Shown piece by piece: positions 1 to 6,903 of a stretch of DNA of 15,555 nt; positions within the stretch are counted from its first letter, which is position 1, and each line of letters begins with the position of its first letter. This DNA is from an uncultured Ectothiorhodospiraceae bacterium (lineage in GTDB: Bacteria > Pseudomonadota > Gammaproteobacteria > UBA6429 > Thiohalophilaceae), in the NCBI GenBank assembly GCA_947259425.1, contig CAMYMO010000140.1:1-15555 (forward strand). Reading direction: 5' to 3'. The notes below the pieces were generated by a model. The model was not told where the DNA came from, did not search any database, and saw only the letters and a program-made list of their open reading frames with translations. The position numbers and the translations under genes were made by a program.

Positions 1-15
1 CTGTCGGCATTGATA

Positions 16-1377
16 TTAAACGCTTTCCGATGAAGGACTATTCTTGTATTCGTCTCCATCCAATAAATCTTTAAGGCTTATTCCCTGAATTGCCGCCTGG
101 GCCGCAGATTGATAATCCTCAAATAAATTAGAGATTCTGTCATCCTTAGGTAGATGTGAGATCTTCACAATGTCATCTTCTTCTGCCTGGCGTACGGCCG
201 CCAGGATATCACTGATTTGCAGGGCATCCGGTGCCTCTCCGGGAACAAATTCAGCGGGCTCAGAGTCCGTCCTGATCAACAATCCCATTTTGTGCAAGCT
301 ATGTATGACCGGCGCAAGCGACTCCGAAGAAATATTTAAGTACTGATTTAAGTCACTCAGCGTTATTTTTTTGTCTTTGGAATAATAACTCTCCGCTACT
401 TTTAGCATCGACATTAAGGCCACCTTTTCTTTCATACGATTACTCAAAAGCCATTTACGTTTACTGCGGGAACGGTAAGCTGGATTTTGATAGTAGAAGG
501 CAATGCTGGCACCAATTAATATAATCGTCCAACTAATGTATATCCAAATCATGAAGAAAAATAATGCAGCAAATGCAGAATATATAGCCGTGTAATTTGC
601 CTGGGAAACATAAGAAGCAAATAACCAACCAATGGTCTGCCATGCCATGCCGGCGAAGAAGGCTCCAATCAGGGCCGATGAGAAATTCACCTTGGTATTT
701 GGAATAAATATATATAAAAATGTAAACGCCAAAATAATAAGCGCATAAGGAATGGCCAGCTCAAAAACGCTAATGATGGAGACAAAAAAATCATAGCCCA
801 TCGCGGCTTTGTACAAGGTCGAATTGGCTAATGTTGCCGTCAGACCTATTGCGGTAAAAACCAAAACCGGACCAATAAGAATTACGCTAAAGTAATCACT
901 AAACCGTCTTACAAATGTCCGCTCTTCGGTGACATGCCAGGTAAAATTAAACGCGGCTTCTATTTTTTGGATCAATGAAATTACCGTGTACAAAAGCATG
1001 ACTAATCCGACCGAGCCCAAAATCCCAAAATTAATACCTTCAACAAAATTCATAATTGTGGCGCTGATCTCAGGGCCACGCTCACCGAGTGGCTCCAAAA
1101 AATTACGCAAAGCCGGTTCAATCTGATCATGCGAGCCAAAACCTTTAAGCACCGACACGCTAACGGCAATTAAAGGCACAATCGAAAGCAGGGTCGTATA
1201 CACCAGACTCATTGAACGAAGATTTAATTGTCCGTCAAAAACCAAATCACGTATTGTTAAATAGGCAATGCGTAGCGTGCTAACCAGAGTTCTTTGCCAG
1301 TTTGGCGCTGAGCTATAATCTTTATCCCAGATATAGGCGATAAGATTTGTGCGGATGTTCTGAATATAATCAATCAT
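16..1377 (-). CDS. YihY/BrkB (UPF0761) family inner-membrane protein with C-terminal winged-helix-like extension
   Basis: This is a 453-aa inner-membrane protein of the YihY/virulence factor BrkB family, whose biochemical role is not established. About six hydrophobic segments are visible, near residues 55-78, 117-138, 162-183, 203-226, 234-256 and 267-296. Family-like stretches include the first helix (LVYTTLLSIVPLIAV) and the last helix region (SAFAALFFFMIWIYISW). After the membrane part, residues 310-440 form a soluble tail. In it, residues 336-370 (TLSDLNQYLNIS, then VIHSLHKMGLL) read like a helix-turn-helix plus wing, followed by an ISDILAAVRQ helix. E. coli YihY is much shorter (about 290 aa) and lacks this tail. 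No clear Shine-Dalgarno precedes the ATG. A consensus -35 promoter lies upstream at 1461-1489. The family call is firm; the winged-helix reading of the tail is inference. Confidence 0.9.
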   Translation of the reverse strand: MIDYIQNIRTNLIAYIWDKDYSSAPNWQRTLVSTLRIAYLTIRDLVFDGQLNLRSMSLVYTTLLSIVPLIAVSVSVLKGFGSHDQIEPALRNFLEPLGERGPEISATIMNFVEGINFGILGSVGLVMLLYTVISLIQKIEAAFNFTWHVTEERTFVRRFSDYFSVILIGPVLVFTAIGLTATLANSTLYKAAMGYDFFVSIISVFELAIPYALIILAFTFLYIFIPNTKVNFSSALIGAFFAGMAWQTIGWLFASYVSQANYTAIYSAFAALFFFMIWIYISWTIILIGASIAFYYQNPAYRSRSKRKWLLSNRMKEKVALMSMLKVAESYYSKDKKITLSDLNQYLNISSESLAPVIHSLHKMGLLIRTDSEPAEFVPGEAPDALQISDILAAVRQAEEDDIVKISHLPKDDRISNLFEDYQSAAQAAIQGISLKDLLDGDEYKNSPSSESV

Positions 1378-1424
1378 TTAATAATTTTGTATATTGCTAG
1401 TTTGCGATTAATTCTAATGTCCAT

Positions 1425-1451
1425 TATCGGTGGTCTCGGCTAATACCGATA
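1425..1451 (-). repeat. Inverted repeat (7-bp arms) in the leader of the yihY-like gene
   Basis: TATCGGT (1425-1431) and ACCGATA (1445-1451) are perfect inverted arms separated by 13 nt. They lie just downstream of the predicted start of leftward transcription, so the repeat would form a hairpin in the leader or act as an operator. Function is unknown. Confidence 0.35.
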
Positions 1452-1460
1452 TTCTGTCTG

Positions 1461-1489
1461 TTGATACCCTATACTTATATAAATGTCAA
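1461..1489 (-). promoter_or_regulatory. Putative sigma70 promoter for the yihY-like gene
   Basis: Read on the minus strand, a perfect -35 TTGACA (1484-1489) is followed after 17 bp by TATCAA (1461-1466), which matches 4 of 6 consensus -10 bases. Transcription would start near 1454, giving a leader of about 77 nt. The strong -35 and exact spacing support the call; the -10 is mediocre. Confidence 0.5.
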
Positions 1490-1633
1490 AGCTAAGACCT
1501 CGAGAAAGCGGGCTAGCTATCATAATCCATATCATTCCTGTCGTTTGCTGAAATATTGAGTTGCGACGAGTTTAGATAGAAGCAATTAAATCGAGAAGAA
1601 TCAACCATTAGCACTGAATAATATGTGTAAGGA

Positions 1634-1661
1634 TTGAGCAAATTTGATGGTATGTTATACT
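1634..1661 (+). promoter_or_regulatory. Putative sigma70 promoter of slyD
   Basis: TTGAGC (1634-1639) is followed after 16 bp by TATACT (1656-1661), which matches 5 of 6 consensus -10 bases. Transcription would start near 1668 and leave a leader of about 66 nt. The slyD ribosome site AGGA (1721-1724) lies 9 nt before its ATG. Confidence 0.5.
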
Positions 1662-1733
1662 GCGCAATTACTAAACATCTTTTAATTAGCAATATCAATT
1701 TTTTGCTATCCTACTCTCACAGGAACTCAAACC

Positions 1734-2213
1734 ATGGTTGTAAATCAAAATAAAGTCGTCACTATCGATTACACACTCAAAGATAATGACGGACAAGTTC
1801 TGGATCAGTCTCAAAACGGCGAGTTTGCCTATTTGCATGGCGCAAGTAATATTATTCCAGGACTGGAAAATGCGCTGTTAGACAAAAAAGCCGGTGATAC
1901 CTTATCCGTTACCGTTCCACCAGAGATGGGTTATGGTGAGCGTAATGACACATTAAGTCAGGTTGTTCCGATGGATATGTTCGACTCGCCGGATATGGTC
2001 GTAGTTGGACAACAGTTTCATGCCCAGGGCGAAGATGGTCATGACATCATGATTACGATTACCGAAGTGAATGGCAATGATGTGACCATTGATGGCAACC
2101 ATCCATTAGCCGGTATTGAGCTGAATTTTGATGTCACCATCGTTGAAGTACGCGATGCAACAGCAGAAGAAGCCTCCCATGGCCACGTTCACCAGCCAGG
2201 TCATGCTCACTAG
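1734..2213 (+). CDS. slyD: SlyD, FKBP-type peptidyl-prolyl cis-trans isomerase and metallochaperone
   Basis: This 159-aa cytoplasmic protein fits SlyD. An FKBP domain (residues 1-70 and about 130-141) is split by an insert-in-flap chaperone domain (about 72-128). Visible signatures are the opening (VVTIDYTLKDNDGQVLD), the GASNIIPGLENAL segment, the VPPEMGYGER flap edge, and the SlyD hallmark NHPLAGIELNFDV (122-134). SlyD catalyses prolyl isomerisation, acts as a folding chaperone, and in enterobacteria delivers Ni(II) to hydrogenase maturation. The C-terminal tail HGHVHQPGHAH (149-159) holds five His, so metal binding is plausible. It is short and Cys-free compared with the E. coli tail. No hydrogenase genes are in view. 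The start is well supported by AGGA 9 nt upstream. The gene appears monocistronic. Confidence 0.93.
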   Translation: MVVNQNKVVTIDYTLKDNDGQVLDQSQNGEFAYLHGASNIIPGLENALLDKKAGDTLSVTVPPEMGYGERNDTLSQVVPMDMFDSPDMVVVGQQFHAQGEDGHDIMITITEVNGNDVTIDGNHPLAGIELNFDVTIVEVRDATAEEASHGHVHQPGHAH

Positions 2214-2224
2214 TTAAAACAAAA

Positions 2225-2251
2225 CCCCACAACTTGAATAAAGTTGTGGGG
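2225..2251 (-). terminator. Intrinsic terminator of the peroxiredoxin-like gene, shared hairpin with slyD
   Basis: A perfect 11-bp stem, CCCCACAACTT (2225-2235) with AAGTTGTGGGG (2241-2251), encloses the loop GAATA. Read leftward, it is followed by TTTTGTTTT, a good U-tract, which makes it a strong terminator for the gene ending at 2277. Read rightward, the tail is CTCATTACT, so termination of slyD here would be weaker. The hairpin sits between two convergent genes. Confidence 0.85.
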
Positions 2252-2276
2252 CTCATTACTCACTCTTAAGACGAAA

Positions 2277-3041
2277 TTATTTCTTGTTAAGTGTCTTTAA
2301 TGCCAGAACGATATCGCTGGGTTCCATACGGGTTTTGTAATCCAGTTCAGCGTGTAAAGCCACTATTTTACCCGCCGGGTTAAGTACAAACGTAGCAGGA
2401 ACTGGTAAACCCAATCTTCCTTTGCCATTAAAGGCCTCAATATCCAGCCCAAATTTCGTTTTATAAAATGTATGTAATTCGGGTGTCACCTCAAAATATA
2501 GATTATAGGTCTTAGCAACTTCATAATTTAAATCACTTACTATCTCAAAAGGATAATTATCTTTTTTAACCTGGCCCAACGATTTGTCAGGCGTTTGAGG
2601 CGTGACCGCAATTAATGAGGCACCATATTTTTTAAAGGTTGGCTGACTTTCCAATAATGCATGCAAGTGAATATTACAATAAGGACACCAGGCACCACGA
2701 TAAAATACCAAAATCACCGGTCCTTTCTTTAAATAATTGGCAAGACTTACTTGTTTACCATGTGCATTAGTCAGTTTAAATTCAGGGGCAATCGATCCTA
2801 ATGGTAATCCTGGATTTGGTAATGTTTTTACAAGATCATCCGCCGCCTTCGTCATTATTGCCATTTCTTGATCACTTAGCTTTGGCGCATTCTTCTGCTC
2901 CATCATTTTTTTATTATAGGCATCAACCCGTTTTTTTATATTAGGCATCTCATCTGCAGATACCACGTTAATAACATTAAACAGAATAAAAATACTTAAA
3001 ATTGAAAAGCAGGTTTTGTTTTTTAAATTGTCGGTCATCAT
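2277..3041 (-). CDS. Periplasmic peroxiredoxin-like (AhpC/TSA, thioredoxin-fold) protein
   Basis: This 254-aa thioredoxin-fold protein has an N-terminal export signal: residues 10-28 are hydrophobic, with likely cleavage at VVSA|DEM. A linker of about 50 residues precedes the AhpC/TSA domain (about 80-252). The active-site segment is YRGAWCPYCNIHL, with Cys119 and Cys122. The WCPxC pattern, rather than the FTFVCPTE of typical 2-Cys peroxiredoxins, points to the peroxiredoxin-like subgroup. A role in reducing peroxides or thiols in the periplasm is inferred. Pro215 in LPVPATFVL matches the cis-Pro position of the fold. The translation start is ambiguous between two adjacent ATGs: AAGGAG lies 5 nt from the first and 8 nt from the second. 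The gene is monocistronic and ends at the hairpin at 2225-2251. Confidence 0.85.
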   Translation of the reverse strand: MMTDNLKNKTCFSILSIFILFNVINVVSADEMPNIKKRVDAYNKKMMEQKNAPKLSDQEMAIMTKAADDLVKTLPNPGLPLGSIAPEFKLTNAHGKQVSLANYLKKGPVILVFYRGAWCPYCNIHLHALLESQPTFKKYGASLIAVTPQTPDKSLGQVKKDNYPFEIVSDLNYEVAKTYNLYFEVTPELHTFYKTKFGLDIEAFNGKGRLGLPVPATFVLNPAGKIVALHAELDYKTRMEPSDIVLALKTLNKK

Positions 3042-3268
3042 CCTTACTCCTTATCCCTTATAAAACTAGTCTCAAGCCGACTCGATACTATAATTTCGTT
3101 AGACTGATGAATGAATAAAAGTTCGTTAAGCCCATATGTTTTTATGACTAAACCACTATCGCTAATCTAACCATGGCATACTTAATGCATTATTTAACTG
3201 TCGAAGTGTGAAATGTCGAATTATTGACTCCGGACGGGTCAAGTTCGACAAAACCAGGAGCAGTAAAG

Positions 3269-3493
3269 ATGAAACCCATACCACTACAGCTAATTACCGT
3301 AAAATTGGACAATGGCGATCATGGCGTCTTTGTCGGCAGCCCACTTATCGCAAACCAGAACGTTATGCAAAGCAGTCAGGTCAGTGAAATCTGGTTTTCA
3401 GATATTCGAGACTTGCCCGACCAGATGCAGTTAAACGAACTAATGACCATTGTTCAAAACCAGATCTGTCAGTGCAAGGAAAACATGCATTAA
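3269..3493 (+). CDS. Small hypothetical protein, 74 aa
   Basis: I do not recognise this protein. The start is set at the ATG at 3269 because AGGAG (3256-3260) lies 8 nt before it. A longer frame from a TTG at 3224 has no such site and adds a low-quality N-terminus. The 74-aa product has no signal peptide or membrane segment. It has an N-terminal beta-like stretch (LQLITVKLDNGDHGVFVGSP), a middle IWFSDIRDLP, and a C-terminal helix (LNELMTIVQNQICQCKEN) with two Cys. Its stop overlaps the stop of the convergent methyltransferase by 4 bp. The good ribosome site and balanced composition suggest a real gene, probably cytoplasmic, of unknown function. Confidence 0.6.
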   Translation: MKPIPLQLITVKLDNGDHGVFVGSPLIANQNVMQSSQVSEIWFSDIRDLPDQMQLNELMTIVQNQICQCKENMH

Positions 3494-4170
3494 CGCGGTC
3501 GAATTACGCTAAGGCCATCAGCGACCGACAACATGCTGATATCCACTCGAGGATCGTGATGAATAAATTTATTTAGTTCACGTATGGCCTGTGTTTCGTC
3601 GGAATTATCGCTGCTATCAATCACCGCACCACCCCAAAGCACATTATCAATCAAAATAATGCCACCCGGTTTAACCAGTTTCAAACAAAGTTCATAGTAA
3701 TTTTTATAATTAGTTTTATCCGCATCAATAAAAGCATAATCAAATTGATTTTCTTGCCCGGAATCTAATAATGCCTGTAATGTTGCAACGGCTGAACCCA
3801 ATTGCAATTGTATTTTATTCTCAACGCCTGCTTCGCGCCAATAGCGTTGGGCTATATCAGTCCATTCCTTATTGATATCACACGCAATGAGTCGTCCGTT
3901 TTCCGGTAAACTCATTGCCACTGATAAGCTACTATAACCGGTAAATGTACCGACTTCGATCGCACGCTGAACATTAAGCAGCTTGACTAATAACGACAAG
4001 AATTGACCCTGCTCGGGTGAGATTTGCATTATCGCCATTTCTAACTGGCTGGTTTCTTCTCTTAAGCGAGATAATATTTCAGGCTCACGCACAGAATGCT
4101 CAAGCAAATAGTCATAAAGCGGTTCACTTAATGTGGTGAACTTGTTCGTATTACTCGTTGCGGTTGACAC
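3490..4170 (-). CDS. Class I SAM-dependent O-methyltransferase (caffeoyl-CoA OMT-like, Methyltransf_3)
   Basis: This 226-aa cytoplasmic enzyme has the layout of the small cation-dependent O-methyltransferases. SAM motif I is EVGTFTGYSS (72-81). The acidic residue closing strand 2 is Asp98 in ACDIN. The metal- and substrate-binding motifs are FIDADKTNY (147-155) and LIDNVLWGG (173-181), whose Asp149, Asp175 and Asn176 match the family's divalent-metal ligands. These enzymes methylate catechol-type hydroxyls using SAM and Mg2+; bacterial physiological substrates are mostly unknown. The start is a GTG at 4168-4170, with AAGG about 10 nt upstream. It begins only 36 nt after the stop of the 288-aa membrane-protein gene and is probably co-transcribed with it. 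The family is sure; the substrate is not. Confidence 0.92.
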   Translation of the reverse strand: MSTATSNTNKFTTLSEPLYDYLLEHSVREPEILSRLREETSQLEMAIMQISPEQGQFLSLLVKLLNVQRAIEVGTFTGYSSLSVAMSLPENGRLIACDINKEWTDIAQRYWREAGVENKIQLQLGSAVATLQALLDSGQENQFDYAFIDADKTNYKNYYELCLKLVKPGGIILIDNVLWGGAVIDSSDNSDETQAIRELNKFIHHDPRVDISMLSVADGLSVIRPR

Positions 4171-4206
4171 AAATAGTCTACCTTAAAATAAAGGATGAAT
4201 AGCGAC

Positions 4207-5073
4207 TCAGGAAAGGTCTTCGATATATTCTTTCTTAAACATATCCAATCGCTTAATACGCTTCTTTGAAACCTTGTACCTAAAGGTTCCACCATAGATT
4301 TTTCGCTCTAAAATAATGCGTGACTTGGTAACCTTGACGAGGATACCACGGTGTTGAGTCCCTTTTTTAGTGGTAATAATAAAATATCGCCCGATATAAC
4401 GATTAACCTTACTGAGTTTTACCCGAACCGATGCGCTTTCTGTTTTCTTTTTTGGAGCGACTAATGGATCGGCAGTAATATTCCCCGGCGTTGGGTAATC
4501 AAGCTTCGGTTTCTTATCTTCAGTAATAATGACTTCGAGTTCTTCACCTTCTTTTGATTCAGTAAGCTTGGTAATCTCGGTATCGTCCACTGTTACGATG
4601 GGATCCACTACGCGCTTCTCACCGTCTGTAGTGGTAGTCTCTTCTCCGGTTATTACCTTCTGCGGAGTATCAATTATGCCATCGCCATCCAGATCAATGC
4701 CGGCTTCAAGCTCTTCATCTTCTTCGCCTGGTAATAAGGTATTCGGGTCAAGGTACAAGAAAAACTCGTTATCTTTTATTTGCCCGGATTCCACCGCAGT
4801 TGAAACCTTTTGAATCCGCTCCAAACCGATTTCATCAGCAATAAGTACATAACCCACTCCTAAAAATGCGGTTAGAGAAAGTATATGAAGCAAAAAGGCA
4901 TATTTAGCTTCATACCAGTTCGTAAAAGCAAAGGCGATAGCGGTGAAAGGTGAAAGCAGAAAAATCAAGATTCCCCATAGTATACTGCGCTTGAAACCAA
5001 CCACCACGAGCCATACAAATCCAATCGTAGTGAGTAATAAGGCAATGGCTAATATTATAAAATAGGTGTCCAC
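4207..5073 (-). CDS. Uncharacterised membrane protein with EF-hand-like loop and C-terminal small beta-barrel-like domain
   Basis: I do not recognise a named family for this 288-aa protein, which starts at GTG. Three hydrophobic segments lie near residues 4-26, 31-51 and 58-79. An acidic, low-complexity stretch follows (about 112-215). It contains a Ca2+-loop-like DLDGDGIID (127-135), with Asp at 127, 129, 131 and 135. The last 70 residues (217-286) are basic and beta-rich. The pattern there is GRYFIITTKKGTQHRGILVKV, then SRIILERKIYGG and FRYKVSKKRIKRLDMF, resembling an Sm/LSm- or SH3-like barrel. This suggests a membrane anchor, a charged linker and a binding module of unknown partner. The methyltransferase lies 36 nt downstream. 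The fold reading is inference. Confidence 0.8.
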   Translation of the reverse strand: MDTYFIILAIALLLTTIGFVWLVVVGFKRSILWGILIFLLSPFTAIAFAFTNWYEAKYAFLLHILSLTAFLGVGYVLIADEIGLERIQKVSTAVESGQIKDNEFFLYLDPNTLLPGEEDEELEAGIDLDGDGIIDTPQKVITGEETTTTDGEKRVVDPIVTVDDTEITKLTESKEGEELEVIITEDKKPKLDYPTPGNITADPLVAPKKKTESASVRVKLSKVNRYIGRYFIITTKKGTQHRGILVKVTKSRIILERKIYGGTFRYKVSKKRIKRLDMFKKEYIEDLS

Positions 5074-5130
5074 AGATGTTTCTCTCTTGTCATTTTCTCA
5101 GGTATGACTGACAGCGATCATGCCATCAGC

Positions 5131-5147
5131 CAGTTAGATTCTAACTG
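5131..5147. repeat. Perfect inverted repeat upstream of the 288-aa membrane protein gene
   Basis: CAGTTAG and CTAACTG are perfect 7-bp inverted arms around ATT. The repeat lies 58 bp before the GTG start, between it and a possible promoter. That promoter has -35 TTGACT at 5182-5187 and a TGCTATTAT element at 5156-5164, read leftward, with poor spacing. The repeat could be an operator or a leader hairpin. Confidence 0.35.
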
Positions 5148-5257
5148 TCGAGATAATAATAGCAAATAACTATTTGAATTTAGTCAATTATTTGTCCCAA
5201 CCACAACAAAAACCGACTAAATTGCGAACTAAGTCCACTTGCTCTGACGGTTAGGTT

Positions 5258-6742
5258 CTAGTTTATAGCCGCATTCATTAATAGCTGCCAATAAAACTGA
5301 AGAGCAGCATGATAATCCTGGATCAAGATTCGCTCGTTTTCACCATGTATACGGGCTAAATCCTCTTTGCTTAAGCGTAACGGCATGAAACGATATATAT
5401 TGTTGGTTAAATGGCGGTAATGACGCGAGTCCGTTGCCGCAAGCACAAGTCCTGGCGCGACCAGCACATCCGGATAAACCTGAAAAATCGAATGTTCGAT
5501 CTGCTGGTAAGCCCGATTATCCATCATCGACACCCTCGAAGGCTCATACCCACCATCAATAATCCTCAATTGAATCTTTGGATTATTTATTGTCGCCTTA
5601 ATATGTTGTTGCACCGAGCGAATGCTATCGCCCGGTAAAATCCGTATATTCAAGTTGGCTGTTACCCGTGTGGGTAATACATTTATTTCATTAGACGCAT
5701 TGAGCTGGGTCGCCGCAATGGTTGTGTTCACCGCCGCATGGGTCGCTGGTGCTTGTTTGAACTTGTTAACGACAAACGGTTGAAATAACCAAAGATTACT
5801 CAAAACAACCCGATTCAAACCACCGGCATCGCGCGCTAGCCGAGACAACATACTCGTAACTGGATAGCTTAAACGAGCGGGGACTGGGTTATCTTCGAGT
5901 TGATGCAGCGCTTTGGACATTTGCCCAACCGCGGTTTTGTTTCCCGGCATTGAGGCATGGCCACCCAACTGTTCCAGGCTAAGTTCTAAATTAAGCAGCC
6001 CCTTCTCCGCAATCCCAATGAGTGCAACGGGTTTCGGAATGAGTTTGATTACACCTTCGGTAATAACCAGCCCCTCGTCCAGAACCATCTCGAACTCCAG
6101 GTCGAGCTTCGCAAAATACTCTGCTATTTGTTTTGCTCCGTGTTCTCCACCTGTTTCTTCATCATGGCCAAACGCAAAGAAAACATCTCGCTCCGGTGCA
6201 TGCCCTTGTTTTAATAGCTGTTCAATGGCCTCAAACATCGCCAGCATTGATGATTTATTATCAAGGCTGCCACGCCCCCAGATAAACTTGCCATCATTAA
6301 ATCCTGAAAACGCGGGATGTAACCAGTGCTGACCTTGCGCCGGAACCACATCATAATGAGCAAGCAACAGAATAGGTTTTAATTTATTTTTCTGCTGCGA
6401 GGAAGACCAATGATAAACAAAGCTTTTTTCATTAATTAGCGTGAGCGTCAGGGCGTCATGTAACTTCGGATAACTTTGTTTGAGATAGGCGAAATAACGC
6501 TGAGCCAATTTTTTACCGTTTGGAGCAGCCAAATTATTCGAAAGCGTTTTAATTTTGATCGCTCCGCTTAATCGATGCTCAGCTGACTTAAGCGTATCGT
6601 GGCTAAAAACAGTATCAGTTAAGGCAAGCCCCTTCCGGGTCGGGGATTCATTTTGAAAAGTATTAACTATCAGAACTAGCAACAAGATAAACAATGCAAC
6701 GACCAGTGCACTGATGAGATAATAAATGATTCGTTTGAGCAT
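5258..6742 (-). CDS. Membrane-anchored M20-family metallopeptidase (PM20D1/carboxypeptidase S-like)
   Basis: This 494-aa protein has one N-terminal hydrophobic segment (residues 5-27) that should anchor or export it, followed by an M20 di-zinc hydrolase. The metal-site residues are all present: His129 and catalytic Asp131 in LAHYDVVP, bridging Asp161 in GRGSLDNK, the Glu195-Glu196 pair in GHDEETGG, Asp222 in VLDEG, and His466 in RIHGENE. The lid or dimer domain is marked by GGHAS (260-264). Length, the N-terminal segment and motif wording match carboxypeptidase S and PM20D1 more than the cytosolic DapE/ArgE members. PM20D1 interconverts N-fatty-acyl amino acids with fatty acids and amino acids. 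The substrate here is unknown, but peptide or acyl-amino-acid hydrolysis in the periplasm is likely. The ribosome site is weak. A perfect 15-bp palindrome lies upstream. Confidence 0.9.
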   Translation of the reverse strand: MLKRIIYYLISALVVALFILLLVLIVNTFQNESPTRKGLALTDTVFSHDTLKSAEHRLSGAIKIKTLSNNLAAPNGKKLAQRYFAYLKQSYPKLHDALTLTLINEKSFVYHWSSSQQKNKLKPILLLAHYDVVPAQGQHWLHPAFSGFNDGKFIWGRGSLDNKSSMLAMFEAIEQLLKQGHAPERDVFFAFGHDEETGGEHGAKQIAEYFAKLDLEFEMVLDEGLVITEGVIKLIPKPVALIGIAEKGLLNLELSLEQLGGHASMPGNKTAVGQMSKALHQLEDNPVPARLSYPVTSMLSRLARDAGGLNRVVLSNLWLFQPFVVNKFKQAPATHAAVNTTIAATQLNASNEINVLPTRVTANLNIRILPGDSIRSVQQHIKATINNPKIQLRIIDGGYEPSRVSMMDNRAYQQIEHSIFQVYPDVLVAPGLVLAATDSRHYRHLTNNIYRFMPLRLSKEDLARIHGENERILIQDYHAALQFYWQLLMNAAIN

Positions 6743-6798
6743 AAAATCATGACACGAAAATATGAATATTCGCTAGCTTAACATGGCATCTGGCTGGC

Positions 6799-6813
6799 AT
6801 CACCATTGGTGAT
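6799..6813. promoter_or_regulatory. Perfect 15-bp palindrome, possible operator of the M20 peptidase gene
   Basis: ATCACCA and TGGTGAT flank a single central T, giving a symmetrical 15-bp site 57-71 bp before the M20 start. Read leftward, a TGGTATTAC extended -10-like element lies about 15-25 bp upstream of it. The site could bind a dimeric repressor. No regulator is encoded nearby. Confidence 0.35.
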
Positions 6814-6848
6814 TCACTACATTAAATTTAGTAATACCAGACCACCAT

Positions 6849-6875
6849 AAAAAAAGGGGCCTCTAAGGCCCCTTC
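6849..6875 (-). terminator. Intrinsic terminator of the DUF4395-rhodanese gene
   Basis: The arms AAGGGGCC (6854-6861) and GGCCCCTT (6867-6874) enclose TCTAA. Read leftward, the stem is followed by a run of T (complement of A6849-6855, partly in the stem). It lies 29 nt after the stop of the leftward gene ending at 6904 and separates it from the M20 gene. Confidence 0.88.
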
Positions 6876-6903
6876 AATTCATTGATTAAAATCAATTACT
6901 GGG

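Larger units (their letters stand above)
1378..1733. other. Divergent intergenic region between the yihY-like gene and slyD
   Basis: This 356-bp gap contains the leader and promoter of the leftward gene (about 1378-1489) and the promoter and leader of slyD (about 1634-1733). I see nothing convincing in the central 1490-1633. A 61-codon leftward frame at 1513-1698 has no homology I recognise and no clear ribosome site, and it runs across the slyD promoter, so I do not call it a gene. Confidence 0.7.

Noticed and set aside
1513..1698. 61-aa leftward ORF in the divergent region
   Set aside because: It has no recognisable domain or clear ribosome site, and it spans the slyD promoter on the opposite strand.
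3224..3268. Upstream TTG start extending the 74-aa ORF to 89 aa
   Set aside because: The TTG has no ribosome site, while AGGAG precedes the ATG at 3269 at ideal spacing.
4529..4813. 94-aa Ser-rich ORF antisense to the 288-aa membrane protein
   Set aside because: It is a shadow of the acidic Glu/Asp/Thr-rich linker read backwards; it has no ribosome site and a biased composition.
5913..6332. 139-aa ORF antisense to the M20 peptidase
   Set aside because: It lies fully inside a gene with intact catalytic motifs and has no homology I recognise.
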